DNA from: Vitreoscilla filiformis
GTDB lineage: Bacteria > Pseudomonadota > Gammaproteobacteria > Burkholderiales > Burkholderiaceae_C
Direction of reading: 5' to 3'
Assembly (NCBI RefSeq): GCF_002222655.1
Contig: NZ_CP022423.1
Coordinates: 1,364,001 to 1,428,000, forward strand
Length of the DNA stretch: 64,000 nucleotides
A model generated the notes under the pieces. It searched no databases. It saw nothing but the letters and a program-made list of their open reading frames with translations, and was not told where the DNA came from. How positions within the stretch are numbered: the first letter of the stretch is position 1; each line of letters begins with the position of its first letter. Below, piece by piece: positions 33,761 to 42,680 of this stretch. The translations under genes and the position numbers were made by a program.

Positions 33761-35578
33761 GTGCCTTCCGCATTCAATTTCAACAGTTCACCCTTTGATT
33801 GCCTCACCAGCGACGAGCGCCAACTCGTGCGCGACAACATCGACATCGCCTATTTCCGCGAAGGGGACGTGATTCTGGAGCCTGGCGTGGCTCCGACGCA
33901 TCTTTTTGTGGTCATCAAGGGCGTGGTGCGTCAGATGGACGGCGACGAATTGGTCGTCACCTACGGGCCCGAGGACAGTTTCGATGGCCGGGCACTGGTG
34001 TCGGGCAAAGTGTCGGGGCGATTTGTCGCTGCCGAGGAAGTGCTGGCCTACGAACTCAAGCGCGAGGCCGTCAACGAGCTGATTTCCAGCAATGCCACGT
34101 TCGGGGCGTTGCTGTTTGCGGATTTGTCGAACAAGCTCAGCGCCCTGTCCCAGCGTGGAAGCCAGCATGAGATGCAATCCATCACGCTGGCGCGGGTGCA
34201 GCAAGCCACCGTGCGGCCCGTGCGCGAGGTGGACGCGACGTTGGACATCGTCAGCGTTGCCCGCCTGTTCCAGACGCAGCGCATCAACCACGTCCTGGTG
34301 CGCGATGCGGCCAGCGATCCGCCTCGCTTGGGGCTGTTTTCCACCACGGGTTTGCAAGCGGCCATCCTGCATGGCACCCCACTGGATCGGCTCACCGTGG
34401 GCGAGCTGGCCACCTACCAATTGGTGAGCGTGCGGCCCGAAGACTATCTGTTTGACGCGCTGGCCACCATGATTCGCCATCGCGTGCGCCGGGTGGTGGT
34501 GGTGCAGGAGCAGCGCATTTCCGGCACGCTGGATCAGCTCGATTTGCTGGGGTTCTTGTCCAATCACTCGTACCTGATCACGCGCCAAATCCAGGATGCG
34601 GAGGATTTGTCCACCCTCAAAGAAGCCGCGCAACAGATCACGGATCTCATTGCGCTGCTGCACAGGGGCGGCACCCAGGTCCGCATGATCGCCCGGTTGG
34701 TACAGGAACTGAACGCCCAACTGTTCGAGCGCACCTGGCAGTTGGTGGCGCCTCACGCCTTGGTGGCCAACTCGTGCCTGTTCGTCATGGGCAGCGAGGG
34801 GCGGGGAGAGCAGTTGCTCAAAACCGACCAAGACAACGGGCTGGTGTGGCGCGATGGCTACGAGCCTCCCGCCAACCTGGCCGAAATTTGCCAGCGCTTT
34901 TCGGATGCGCTCACCGATTTTGGTTACCCTGAATGCCCCGGGCGCATCATGATCAGCAACCCCGAGTGGCGCCAGAGCGCGGGGGATTTTGGCCAAACCG
35001 TGCGGCGCTGGCTGCTCATGCCATCGGCGGAGAGCTTGATGGCCCTGGCCATTTTCATTGACGCCCATGCCGTGTGCGGGGACGCCAATTTGCTCGAAGG
35101 GGTGCGCGACGAGGTCTTCAATCTGCTGATGGACAACGACGCGCTGATGGCCCGCTTTGCCGGCTCGATCAATGCGTTCGACATGGCGTCGGGCTGGTGG
35201 AACCGGCTGCTGTCCCTGGGCGATGACAACCTGCTGGACTTGAAGAAAGCCGGCACCTTCCCACTGGTGCATGGCGTGCGCAGTTTGGCGCTGGCGCATC
35301 GCATCAACGCCACCAGCACCGTGGCGCGCATCGAAGCCCTGGCCGTGGCCGAGCGCCTGCCCGCCGACCTGGCCGGCGAGCTGCTGGACAGCCTGCACTT
35401 TTTCATGGGCCTCAAGCTCAAAGTCGGCCTGGCTGCTTTGGCGCGGGGCGAAAAACCTGGCGGCATCGCCATGGACCAACTCAGCAGCCTCGACCGCGAC
35501 TTGCTCAAAGACGCGCTGGGGGTGGTCAAGCGCTTCAAAAACATGCTGTACCAGCGTTTCCGTCTGGACATGCTTTGA
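33761..35578 (+). CDS. cNMP-binding/CBS/DUF294 nucleotidyltransferase-like protein
   Basis: The 605-residue protein has a cyclic-nucleotide-binding domain (residues 10-130: YFREGDVILEPGVAPTHLFVVIKG), a pair of CBS domains (about 150-280), and a DUF294 nucleotidyltransferase-like domain with MGSEGRGEQLLKTDQDNGLV near residue 345, followed by its helical partner. The GSxxR and DxD motifs match the GlnD-like fold. Such proteins probably transfer a nucleotide to a partner under adenosine-ligand control; the target is unknown. GTG start at 33761. The following exonuclease is a regular companion of this family. Confidence 0.87.
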   Translation: MPSAFNFNSSPFDCLTSDERQLVRDNIDIAYFREGDVILEPGVAPTHLFVVIKGVVRQMDGDELVVTYGPEDSFDGRALVSGKVSGRFVAAEEVLAYELKREAVNELISSNATFGALLFADLSNKLSALSQRGSQHEMQSITLARVQQATVRPVREVDATLDIVSVARLFQTQRINHVLVRDAASDPPRLGLFSTTGLQAAILHGTPLDRLTVGELATYQLVSVRPEDYLFDALATMIRHRVRRVVVVQEQRISGTLDQLDLLGFLSNHSYLITRQIQDAEDLSTLKEAAQQITDLIALLHRGGTQVRMIARLVQELNAQLFERTWQLVAPHALVANSCLFVMGSEGRGEQLLKTDQDNGLVWRDGYEPPANLAEICQRFSDALTDFGYPECPGRIMISNPEWRQSAGDFGQTVRRWLLMPSAESLMALAIFIDAHAVCGDANLLEGVRDEVFNLLMDNDALMARFAGSINAFDMASGWWNRLLSLGDDNLLDLKKAGTFPLVHGVRSLALAHRINATSTVARIEALAVAERLPADLAGELLDSLHFFMGLKLKVGLAALARGEKPGGIAMDQLSSLDRDLLKDALGVVKRFKNMLYQRFRLDML

Positions 35579-35610
35579 ACCGTTTTGCTTCCTGATCCCC
35601 AGGCCTCGCC

Positions 35611-36306
35611 ATGACCCAGCCCCGTTCCTCACTCTTGTTGGCCCCTCCACCGCTGTGGCAGCGCCCCTGGCTCTCGCTCAAGCGGGAGTGGATGCTCTAC
35701 CACTTGGGGGATCAGCGCTTTCGCTTCATGTACGACCCGCCCCCGGACGACGAATGGGTGTCCGTGGACTGCGAAACCACGGGCCTGAACCCGCGCACCG
35801 ACCAGATCATTTCCATCGGTGCTGTGCGCATCAAAGGCCATCGGGTGATGACCAGCGAGCGCTTGAGCCTGTTGGTCAAGCCGGACAAAGCGATCTCCGC
35901 CGAGGCCGTCAAGATCCACGGGCTGCGCGAACGCGATGTCGCCAACGGGCTGGAACCCGACGAAGCCATGCGCCAGTTGCTGCATTTCATTGGCTCGCGT
36001 CCGCTGGTGGGGTATTACTTGGAGTTCGACGTCGCGCTGATCAACCGGGCCATTTTTCCGATGCTGGGGGTGTTCCTGCCGCAGCCGAAGGTGGAGATTT
36101 CCGCGCTCTACTACGGATGGAAGCAGCGCAACCTGCGCGTCTACGAACACGGTGCCAGTATTGATCTACGTCTAGCGACGCTGATGTCGGACCTCCAGTT
36201 GCCCACGCGCCATGCTCACGACGCGGTTAACGATGCCATCATGGCGGCCTTGGCCTTCGTCAAGCTGCGGCGCCTGTTGGAGACTCCGTCGGACAAGGCC
36301 GTGTGA
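35611..36306 (+). CDS. DnaQ-like 3'-5' exonuclease (DEDDh)
   Basis: The 231-residue protein has a DEDDh exonuclease domain: SVDCETTGLNPRTDQIISIGAV (ExoI, with Asp and Glu), GYYLEFDVALINRA (ExoII Asp) and RHAHDAVNDAIMAALAF (ExoIII with the His-Asp pair). A N-terminal extension of about 45 residues precedes it. It is 32 bp behind the DUF294 gene, a pairing kept across many proteobacteria, so it is likely the partner in the same unknown nucleotide pathway rather than a replication proofreader. Confidence 0.88.
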   Translation: MTQPRSSLLLAPPPLWQRPWLSLKREWMLYHLGDQRFRFMYDPPPDDEWVSVDCETTGLNPRTDQIISIGAVRIKGHRVMTSERLSLLVKPDKAISAEAVKIHGLRERDVANGLEPDEAMRQLLHFIGSRPLVGYYLEFDVALINRAIFPMLGVFLPQPKVEISALYYGWKQRNLRVYEHGASIDLRLATLMSDLQLPTRHAHDAVNDAIMAALAFVKLRRLLETPSDKAV

Positions 36307-36324
36307 GTCACAGAAAGAGCGGCA

Positions 36325-36870
36325 ATGGGCATGATCAAATGGTTGCGGGCCAAAGCGGCCCGGGCGCGTCGGCACGGCGACAGCGCGGCCAAGGCAGTGG
36401 AAACGACGGCCAGCGAACTCGGAGCTGGTTCCACGTTGAATCCCCACGATCATGAGGACGATCTGCCCGATGGGGAGGCCCAGGCCGGTGGGCTGGACTT
36501 TGTGGCCGCGATTCGCGCCCACCAAGCTTGGAAGGGGCGCCTGCTGGGTTACGTCCAAGGCCAGAGCACCGAAACCTTCGATGCCGCTGAGGTGGCGCGT
36601 GATGATGTGTGCGTATTGGGCCACTGGTTGCATGGCCCGGGCTGCCAAGTGTTGGAAGATCCCGCGCTGCTGCCGGAGCTGAAGGCCGCGCACGCGCAGT
36701 TCCACCAGTTGGCTGGGCAGATCGTGCAGGCCATGCAGGCGGGGGACGTCGCCACCGCCCAGCACCTCATGGCGACCGATTACCACCGCGTGTCGGTGCG
36801 GATGCAAGGCAAGTTGGCCGAGCTGTTTCTCATCGCGGCGCCCCCCGAATCCACCTCTGCCACCGCTTGA
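36325..36870 (+). CDS. Stand-alone CZB protein, copy 2
   Basis: A 181-residue soluble CZB protein. The zinc ligands are in RAHQAW, DDVCVLGHWLHGPG and HAQFHQL. It shares GGLDFVAAIR and RxQGKLAELF with copy 1 (32836-33492), so the two are closer paralogs than copy 3. It starts 18 bp after the exonuclease, so it is probably part of the DUF294-exonuclease operon. Confidence 0.82.
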   Translation: MGMIKWLRAKAARARRHGDSAAKAVETTASELGAGSTLNPHDHEDDLPDGEAQAGGLDFVAAIRAHQAWKGRLLGYVQGQSTETFDAAEVARDDVCVLGHWLHGPGCQVLEDPALLPELKAAHAQFHQLAGQIVQAMQAGDVATAQHLMATDYHRVSVRMQGKLAELFLIAAPPESTSATA

Positions 36871-36880
36871 TCTGGTTCCC

Positions 36881-37399
36881 TTAGGTGCGTTCCGCTTGGC
36901 GAGCGCGGCGTTTGCGGGCAGCGCGTGACAGCAGTGGCACCACCACCCGAGGTGAACGCAGCCGCTGGCGGCGAGCCAAGGCGATCAGGCGCTCGGTTTC
37001 TTCGGCGGCGCTCAGGAACGGAGCGTAGGCTTTGTCCGCGCCCATGATGTGCTGAATCAGCCATTCCTTGAGCAGTGAGACCACCTCGCCGCCTTGGGAG
37101 CGTCCAGCCTCGTGGTCGGTGAGCATGTGCATCACGCGGCGGGTGAACTGGTCATGCAGGGCCTTGTGGGCCTGGGCATGGGGATAACGGTAGCGTTCGA
37201 ACAGCACTTCTTCGGCAACGAAGTGGTTCACCGTGTAGTCCATCAGCCCTTCCAGCACCTGGCCTATCAGGGCCCGGTCGGGTTCGTGCGTGGCCAGTTC
37301 GGTGTGCAGGGCGTTCAGGGTGTCCACCAGCCAGTGGTGCTGGGCGTCAATGGCCGGTAGACCCAGCGAGAGGTCACGGCTCCAGGGCATGAAGATCAT
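36881..37399 (-). CDS. Bacteriohemerythrin
   Basis: The 172-residue protein has the di-iron hemerythrin ligands: IDAQHHWLVDTLN, NHFVAEEVLFERY, HAQAHKALHD and QHIMGADKAY. It binds oxygen reversibly and may act in oxygen supply or sensing. A basic tail of about 35 residues (RRQRLRSPRVVVPLLSRAAR) follows the domain and is not part of the fold. It faces the CZB copy 2 gene tail-to-tail. Confidence 0.92.
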   Translation of the reverse strand: MIFMPWSRDLSLGLPAIDAQHHWLVDTLNALHTELATHEPDRALIGQVLEGLMDYTVNHFVAEEVLFERYRYPHAQAHKALHDQFTRRVMHMLTDHEAGRSQGGEVVSLLKEWLIQHIMGADKAYAPFLSAAEETERLIALARRQRLRSPRVVVPLLSRAARKRRARQAERT

Positions 37400-37520
37400 G
37401 GCGAAATCCTCGTGAGGGGGGTTTTGCTTCAGTGACCGGACTTGTACGTGGCGATCGCGGCCCCGGATTTGACGCGGGTCAGCCTGGGAGTGTCACCCCC
37501 CAAAACGGCACCCGATGGCT

Positions 37521-38126
37521 TTAGAACGCGGTGTAGCGCCCCGGCTTGTGGTTGACCGCCAGTGCAAAGTTCATCGCCCCCGCAGCGAGCAGGGACAGCG
37601 CCAACTGCCGCCAGCTTAACCACGGGGACGCAGCCAGCAAAATGCTGGCATCGATCAGCAGTTGCACCACGCCGGCCCGCCAGCCAAAGCGCTCTTGGCA
37701 CCAGAGCACCAGCACGTTCAACCCCCCGACGCTGGCCCGATGGCGGAACAAGATGATGAAACCCGTCCCCACCAACAAGCCACCTGCCACGCTGGAGAAC
37801 ACCGGCTCGATGGCTTGCAGGTGCAGCCCCAGCCGCAGGTTTTCGGTCAGCAGCGTCAGCAGCCCGACGGCGGCCATGGTTTTGAGCGTGAAATGTCGCC
37901 CCATGCGCTGCCACGCCAGCACGTAAAACGGCAGGTTGATGAGGAAGAACATCGGCCCGAACGGTTCACCAGTGGCGTAGTGCGCCAGCAGCGCCAAGCC
38001 GACGGTGCCGCCCGTCATCAACCCCAGGCTCTTGAACAGCGCCAAGCCCAGGCTGATGAACAGCGTGCCGGTGATCAGCGCTTGCACGTCCTCGAACGTG
38101 CTGTGGCGTTGCACGTCAGCGGACAC
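37521..38126 (-). CDS. YitT/5TM family membrane protein
   Basis: The 201-residue protein has five to six hydrophobic helices and the N-terminal [27 protein letters not shown] segment with the TGGTxG motif characteristic of the YitT family (COG1284). The YitT function is unknown. The start overlaps the end of purT by 11 bp, so it is expressed with it. Confidence 0.8.
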   Translation of the reverse strand: MSADVQRHSTFEDVQALITGTLFISLGLALFKSLGLMTGGTVGLALLAHYATGEPFGPMFFLINLPFYVLAWQRMGRHFTLKTMAAVGLLTLLTENLRLGLHLQAIEPVFSSVAGGLLVGTGFIILFRHRASVGGLNVLVLWCQERFGWRAGVVQLLIDASILLAASPWLSWRQLALSLLAAGAMNFALAVNHKPGRYTAF

Positions 38127-39318
38127 GGGGCTTCACCAGGCTGGCGGCCAGCTTGGCTTGGCTGCGGGCGACTTCGACATCGGCGTCATGCACCAGCGCC
38201 ACGCCCATGCGGCGCTTGACGAAACTTTCCGGCTTGCCAAACAAGCGCACCTCGGAGTTGGGCACCGCCAAAGCGGCTTCCACCCCGTCGAACACCACGC
38301 CGGTGGCATCGACCCCGCCATAAATCACCGCACTGGCCCCTGGGCTCTTGAGGGCTGTACTCACCGGCAGGCCCAAGATGGCGCGGGCGTGCAGCTCGAA
38401 CTCGTTTTGCCATTGGGTGATCATCGTCACCATGCCGGTGTCGTGCGGGCGCGGGCTGACTTCGCTGAACCACACCCGATCGCCCTTGACGAACAGTTCC
38501 ACGCCGAACAGACCTTGGCCGCCCAGGTCGTCCGTCACCGCCTTGGCGATGCGTTGGGCTTCGGCTTGCGCCGCAGGGCTCATCGGGTGCGGCTGCCAGC
38601 TTTCGACATAGTCGCCGCTCACCTGCACGTGGCCAATGGGGGCGCAGAAGTGGGTTTGCACGCTGCCGTGGGTGTCCAGAGCGCGCACGGTCAGCAGGGT
38701 GATTTCGTAATCGAAATCGATGAACCCTTCCACGATGACGCGGCCATGGCTGACGCGGCCACCGGCCATGGCGTAGTCCCAGGCTTTTTGCACATCGGCG
38801 GGCCCGTCGATTTTGCTTTGGCCCTTGCCCGAACTGCTCATCACTGGTTTGACGATGCAGGGATACCCGATGCCCCCGTCGATGGCGGCTTGCAGCTCGG
38901 CCAGCGTGTCGCAAAACTGGTAGGGGCTGGTGGGCAGGCCCAGCGTTTCGGCAGCCAAGCGGCGGATGCCTTCACGATCCATGGTCAGCCGGGCGGCGCG
39001 GGCCGTCGGGATGACGCGCACGCGGCCTTCGGCTTCCAGCGCTTGCAGCTCGGGGGTGGCGATGGCCTCGATTTCCGGCACCACCAGATCGGGCCGTTCG
39101 GCTTCGATGAGCGCCCGCAAGGCGGTCGGGTCGCTCATGGTGATGGTGCGGGCGTGGTGGGCGACTTGCTGGCCCGGGGCGTTGTCGTAGCGATCCACCG
39201 CGATGGTTTCAACACCCAGGCGTTGCAGGGCGATCAGCACTTCTTTGCCCAATTCGCCTGAGCCCAGGAGCATCACGCGGGTGGCTGAAGGCGACAGGGG
39301 AGTTCCAAGTGTCGTCAT
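38116..39318 (-). CDS. purT: Formate-dependent phosphoribosylglycinamide formyltransferase
   Basis: The 400-residue ATP-grasp enzyme joins formate to GAR, giving FGAR in purine synthesis without folate. Visible are the N-terminal [23 protein letters not shown], the [10 protein letters not shown] segment, the ATP-grasp block [19 protein letters not shown] and metal-ligand regions [23 protein letters not shown] (listed in parts). Length equals E. coli PurT closely. Confidence 0.95.
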   Translation of the reverse strand: MTTLGTPLSPSATRVMLLGSGELGKEVLIALQRLGVETIAVDRYDNAPGQQVAHHARTITMSDPTALRALIEAERPDLVVPEIEAIATPELQALEAEGRVRVIPTARAARLTMDREGIRRLAAETLGLPTSPYQFCDTLAELQAAIDGGIGYPCIVKPVMSSSGKGQSKIDGPADVQKAWDYAMAGGRVSHGRVIVEGFIDFDYEITLLTVRALDTHGSVQTHFCAPIGHVQVSGDYVESWQPHPMSPAAQAEAQRIAKAVTDDLGGQGLFGVELFVKGDRVWFSEVSPRPHDTGMVTMITQWQNEFELHARAILGLPVSTALKSPGASAVIYGGVDATGVVFDGVEAALAVPNSEVRLFGKPESFVKRRMGVALVHDADVEVARSQAKLAASLVKPRVR

Positions 39319-39523
39319 GATGAGAAATTCCGCAAATCAGAGGGCGTGAATTGTCCCCTTGTGGACGTCGGGCCTGCATCGAGATGCCCCTGGGGGTTTG
39401 TGTGTCAAACCGATGTCAGGATCTGCGCGGGGACTGGACAAGCCTTGAGGCACATCAAGGATGGCCTTGCAAGGCGTTTTGATGATGATCGCACTCGTTT
39501 TCCCGGATTGCAGGAAGCTGTTT

Positions 39524-40015
39524 ATGTTCCAGTTGCTCAAGATTTTTTTCGGTGTTGATGAAGCCACCGATACCCGCCCGCCGTCAGATGTGGACATGCG
39601 CGAGGCCATGCTGGGCTTGGACATCGACATGGCAAAGTCTGCCCACGAGAACTGGAAGCTGCGGCTGGAGGCGTATTTGGCCGGACGCTCGCAGGAAGCG
39701 TTCTCCCCAGAAACGATTTGTTTTGACGATCGGTGCGACTTGGGCCGCTGGATCCACGGCCCCGGCAAAACCAAGCTGGGGCGCTTCCCCGGTTTCACCG
39801 CCTTGACCAGCCACCACAAGATGTTCCACTACGCCGCCTCCAACGTGGTGGCGTTGTACCAAGCGGGGCGGATGGAAGAAGCCCAGCGCATGCTGGAGCA
39901 CCAGTTGGCCGAGTTCTCCAAAAACGTCACCCAGGATTTGGACAGTCTCCAACAGGTGGCGTCGTACGCCATCCAGCGGCGGCAGGCGCAGGCCCAGCAA
40001 GCGCACTATTTCTGA
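39524..40015 (+). CDS. Stand-alone CZB protein, copy 3
   Basis: The 163-residue product is a CZB domain with little else: KSAHENW, DDRCDLGRWIHGPG and HHKMFHYAAS carry the four presumed zinc ligands. A helical tail follows (EEAQRMLEHQLAEFSKNV). AGGA lies nine bases before the ATG at 39524. It is less like copies 1 and 2 than they are to each other. It is divergent from purT with about 200 bp between. Confidence 0.82.
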   Translation: MFQLLKIFFGVDEATDTRPPSDVDMREAMLGLDIDMAKSAHENWKLRLEAYLAGRSQEAFSPETICFDDRCDLGRWIHGPGKTKLGRFPGFTALTSHHKMFHYAASNVVALYQAGRMEEAQRMLEHQLAEFSKNVTQDLDSLQQVASYAIQRRQAQAQQAHYF

Positions 40016-40109
40016 GCCAGCCCTCGCTGCCTTGATACGGCTCAAGACTGGTGGGCGGCGGTGGATCATCATGAGACCATGTCCATTGTGCTGATCCACT
40101 GTGCCCGCC

Positions 40110-41373
40110 ATGTCGCAAGAATCTTCCCCTGAGCTGTCCTCCAAGTCCTCGTCCCGGGCGTCGTCGTCGCGCTCTTCCAGTCCTCGGGCCGATGCGCCCG
40201 TGCGCAAGAAGGCCCGCAGCAAAGCGCCGCCAGCACCGCCGGTCGCCGCCAGTGTGACCCCCGAAGAAAGCAGCGTGACCGCCGCCATCGAAGGTGCGCG
40301 TGCGGTGCAAGTCGAAGTGGCCCGCGAGCTGCTGGCCAGCCAGCAGCCCGACCGGCTGACCCAGTTCAAAACGCTGCTGGCGGGCGCCTCGCCCGACGAT
40401 GTGCGTGCGCTGCGCCGGGCGTTGCAACAAGTGGAACCCTCGCGCCCCGTGGGGACGGTGGATCCAGACATGGAGCTGTCCAGCCGCTGGCGTGATGGGG
40501 CGTACCCCTACAAGAACCGCCTGTCGCGCAAGAACTACGAGCAGCAGAAGTACCGCCTGCAAGTTGAGCTGCTCAAGCTGCAAGCGTGGGTGAAAGAGAC
40601 CGGAGCGCGTGTCGTGATCCTGTTTGAAGGCCGGGACGCGGCTGGCAAGGGCGGCACGATCAAGCGTTTCATGGAACACATGAACCCACGCGGCGCACGG
40701 GTGGTGGCCTTGGAAAAGCCCAGCGAAGTCGAACGCGGCCAGTGGTATTTCCAGCGCTACATCTCGCATCTGCCGACGCGTGGGGAGATCGTGCTGTTCG
40801 ACCGCAGTTGGTACAACCGTTCGGGCGTCGAGCGCGTCATGGGCTTTTGCTCGCAGACCGAGTACGACGAGTTTTTGCGCCACGCGCCTGAGTTTGAGCG
40901 CCAATTGGTGCGCTCGGGCATCCACCTGTTCAAATTTTGGTTCTCGGTCAGCCGGGACGAGCAGCGCCGGCGCTTCAAAGAGCGCCAACTGCACCCGCTC
41001 AAACAGTGGAAACTCAGCTGGAGAGAGGGCATCGCCGCAGTCGGGGCATCCGGGGCGCCAACTGCACCCGCTCAAACAGTGGAAACTCAGCCCCATCGAC
41101 ATGGCCAGCCTCGACAAGTGGGATGACTACACCCGCGCCAAAGAAGCCATGTTCCTCCATACCGACACGTCCGATGCGCCCTGGACGATCATCAAGTCGG
41201 ACTGTAAGAAGCGTGCGCGCCTCAATGCCATGCGCTACGTGCTGCACCGCATGCCTTATGCCAAGAAGGGGCAGTCCACCATTGGGCCGGTGGATCCGCT
41301 GATCGTGGGGCGGCCATCGTTGGTGTCGAGCATGGTGGACGACCCCTTGGTGTCGGTGTCAGATGCGGGATAA
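40110..41373 (+). pseudogene. ppk2: Polyphosphate kinase 2, interrupted by a 73-bp insertion
   Basis: The gene codes a PPK2 that uses polyphosphate to phosphorylate nucleoside diphosphates, or the reverse. A Ser/Ala-rich tail precedes the domain; Walker A is EGRDAAGKGG and Walker B/lid is LFDRSWYNRSGVERVMGF. After RFKERQLHPLKQWKLS the frame runs into unrelated sequence and stops at 41126. The true C-terminus (PIDMASLDKWDDYTRAKEAM to the stop at 41371-41373) continues in another frame. Removing exactly 73 bases would restore an intact enzyme. The truncated form lacks roughly 95 residues, likely abolishing activity. Confidence 0.92.
40982..41090 (+). repeat. 36-bp direct repeats flanking a 37-bp insert in ppk2
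   Basis: Positions 40982-41017 and 41055-41090 are identical over 36 bases and both code the normal ppk2 sequence RQLHPLKQWKLS. Between them lie 37 foreign bases (41018-41054), which are the same as 27775-27811 in the retron msd. The repeat period is 73 bases, not a multiple of three, hence the frameshift. Confidence 0.97.
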
Positions 41374-41458
41374 CCCTGACGCATTTCTTGTCTTGTAACA
41401 AAGACTTTCAATTTGGGCGGACAATCGGACGCGTTGAGTCCAACCCTGAAAGACGGCC

Positions 41459-42523
41459 ATGTCAACGAACGTCCGCCTGATTGCCACCGCACTGACCAGC
41501 TTGGCCATGGCCACGGCCAGTGCTGGAACGTCCCTCACCGCTGCTGAGGTGATCAACCAGTTCAACTTGGTGACGCTGGGTGACGCCACGATCGATTCGC
41601 ATGTGGACGGGCGCAGTTACATCGGGGGCAACCTCACGGGCAACGGCGCCGTGTTCGCCATGCACCCGAACGACATGCCCAGCTCCAGCTTCGCCGGCCT
41701 GACGGTGGACGGCTCAGCCAGCGGCCTGAGTGTGACAGCGGGCGGTGCCACCATCCTGGGCAACCTCAGCAACAGCAACATCAACAGCGGCGCCAGTGTG
41801 ATCACGGGCAACGCCAGCAACACCAACTTCAATGGGTCGGGTGGCTCGTATGTGTATGGCACCAAGTCGGGGGTCAACACCAACAGCGGCACGATGAACG
41901 CCACGGCGGCGGCGACCCAAGTCAGCACCGCCCAATCGACCGACTTTGCCAGCGTGCTGGAAAGCACCAGCGATGGGCTGCAAGCGCTGTCCTCCACCGG
42001 CAGTTACTGGACGGTGTCGGGCAACCGCGTCACCTTCACCGCCGTGGCCAACGCCAACGGCCTGGCCGTGTTCGACCTCACCGCCGTGGACGACACGCTG
42101 CTGCGCTACGGTGAATTCCAATTCAACCTCGGCAACGCCAGTACCGTGGTGTTCAACTCCGACGTGACCTCGGCCACGATCAACGCCAACTTCCTCAACG
42201 GCAGTGCAGCGGCGATCGGCTCCAAGACGATCTGGAACTTCTACAACGCCAGCAACCTGACGTTCAACACCCAGTTCGGCGGTTCGGTGCTGGCCACCGA
42301 TGCCACCATGACGAACTACAACAACATCGAGGGCGGGGTGTTCGTCGATCGCATCACCCAGCGCGGTGAGATCCACTTGCAGCCGTTCAAGGGGGATCTG
42401 AACATGGCGCTGGCATCGGCGTCGGTGTCCTCGGTGCCGGAACCCAGCGCTTGGGCGTTGATGGCCGCCGGCGTGTTGGTGCTGATCAACGTGGGGATGC
42501 GTCGCGGCAGCCGCCGGGACTGA
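41459..42523 (+). CDS. Choice-of-anchor A, PEP-CTERM exported protein
   Basis: The 354-residue protein has a signal peptide (to about residue 22), a Ser/Thr/Asn/Gly-rich beta region with SYIGGNLTGNGAVFAMHPND at its start, as in choice-of-anchor A proteins, and a C-terminal sorting signal VPEPSAWALMAAGVLVLINVG followed by RRGSRR. The PEP-CTERM tail is cut by exosortase in bacteria that make exopolysaccharide, which fits the EPS locus at 7-12 kb. The protein is thus likely a surface or matrix protein. Confidence 0.9.
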   Translation: MSTNVRLIATALTSLAMATASAGTSLTAAEVINQFNLVTLGDATIDSHVDGRSYIGGNLTGNGAVFAMHPNDMPSSSFAGLTVDGSASGLSVTAGGATILGNLSNSNINSGASVITGNASNTNFNGSGGSYVYGTKSGVNTNSGTMNATAAATQVSTAQSTDFASVLESTSDGLQALSSTGSYWTVSGNRVTFTAVANANGLAVFDLTAVDDTLLRYGEFQFNLGNASTVVFNSDVTSATINANFLNGSAAAIGSKTIWNFYNASNLTFNTQFGGSVLATDATMTNYNNIEGGVFVDRITQRGEIHLQPFKGDLNMALASASVSSVPEPSAWALMAAGVLVLINVGMRRGSRRD

Positions 42524-42680
42524 CATCTTTCCAGTCTAGGGTTTTCCCTGAACCCCACCCCCGGGGCGGGCATGCGGCGGCAGCCTGCGGCCCAGGGGGG
42601 GTCTCCTAAAATTAAGCGGTATGTGCCAAGCCCCCCCATGTCTGGGGTGAGGAGAGCGCAGCGCTTCAGGAGACCCAGCC

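Noticed and set aside
33788..35650. 620-codon minus-strand frame opposite the DUF294 gene
   Set aside because: Antisense shadow of a well-supported multi-domain protein.
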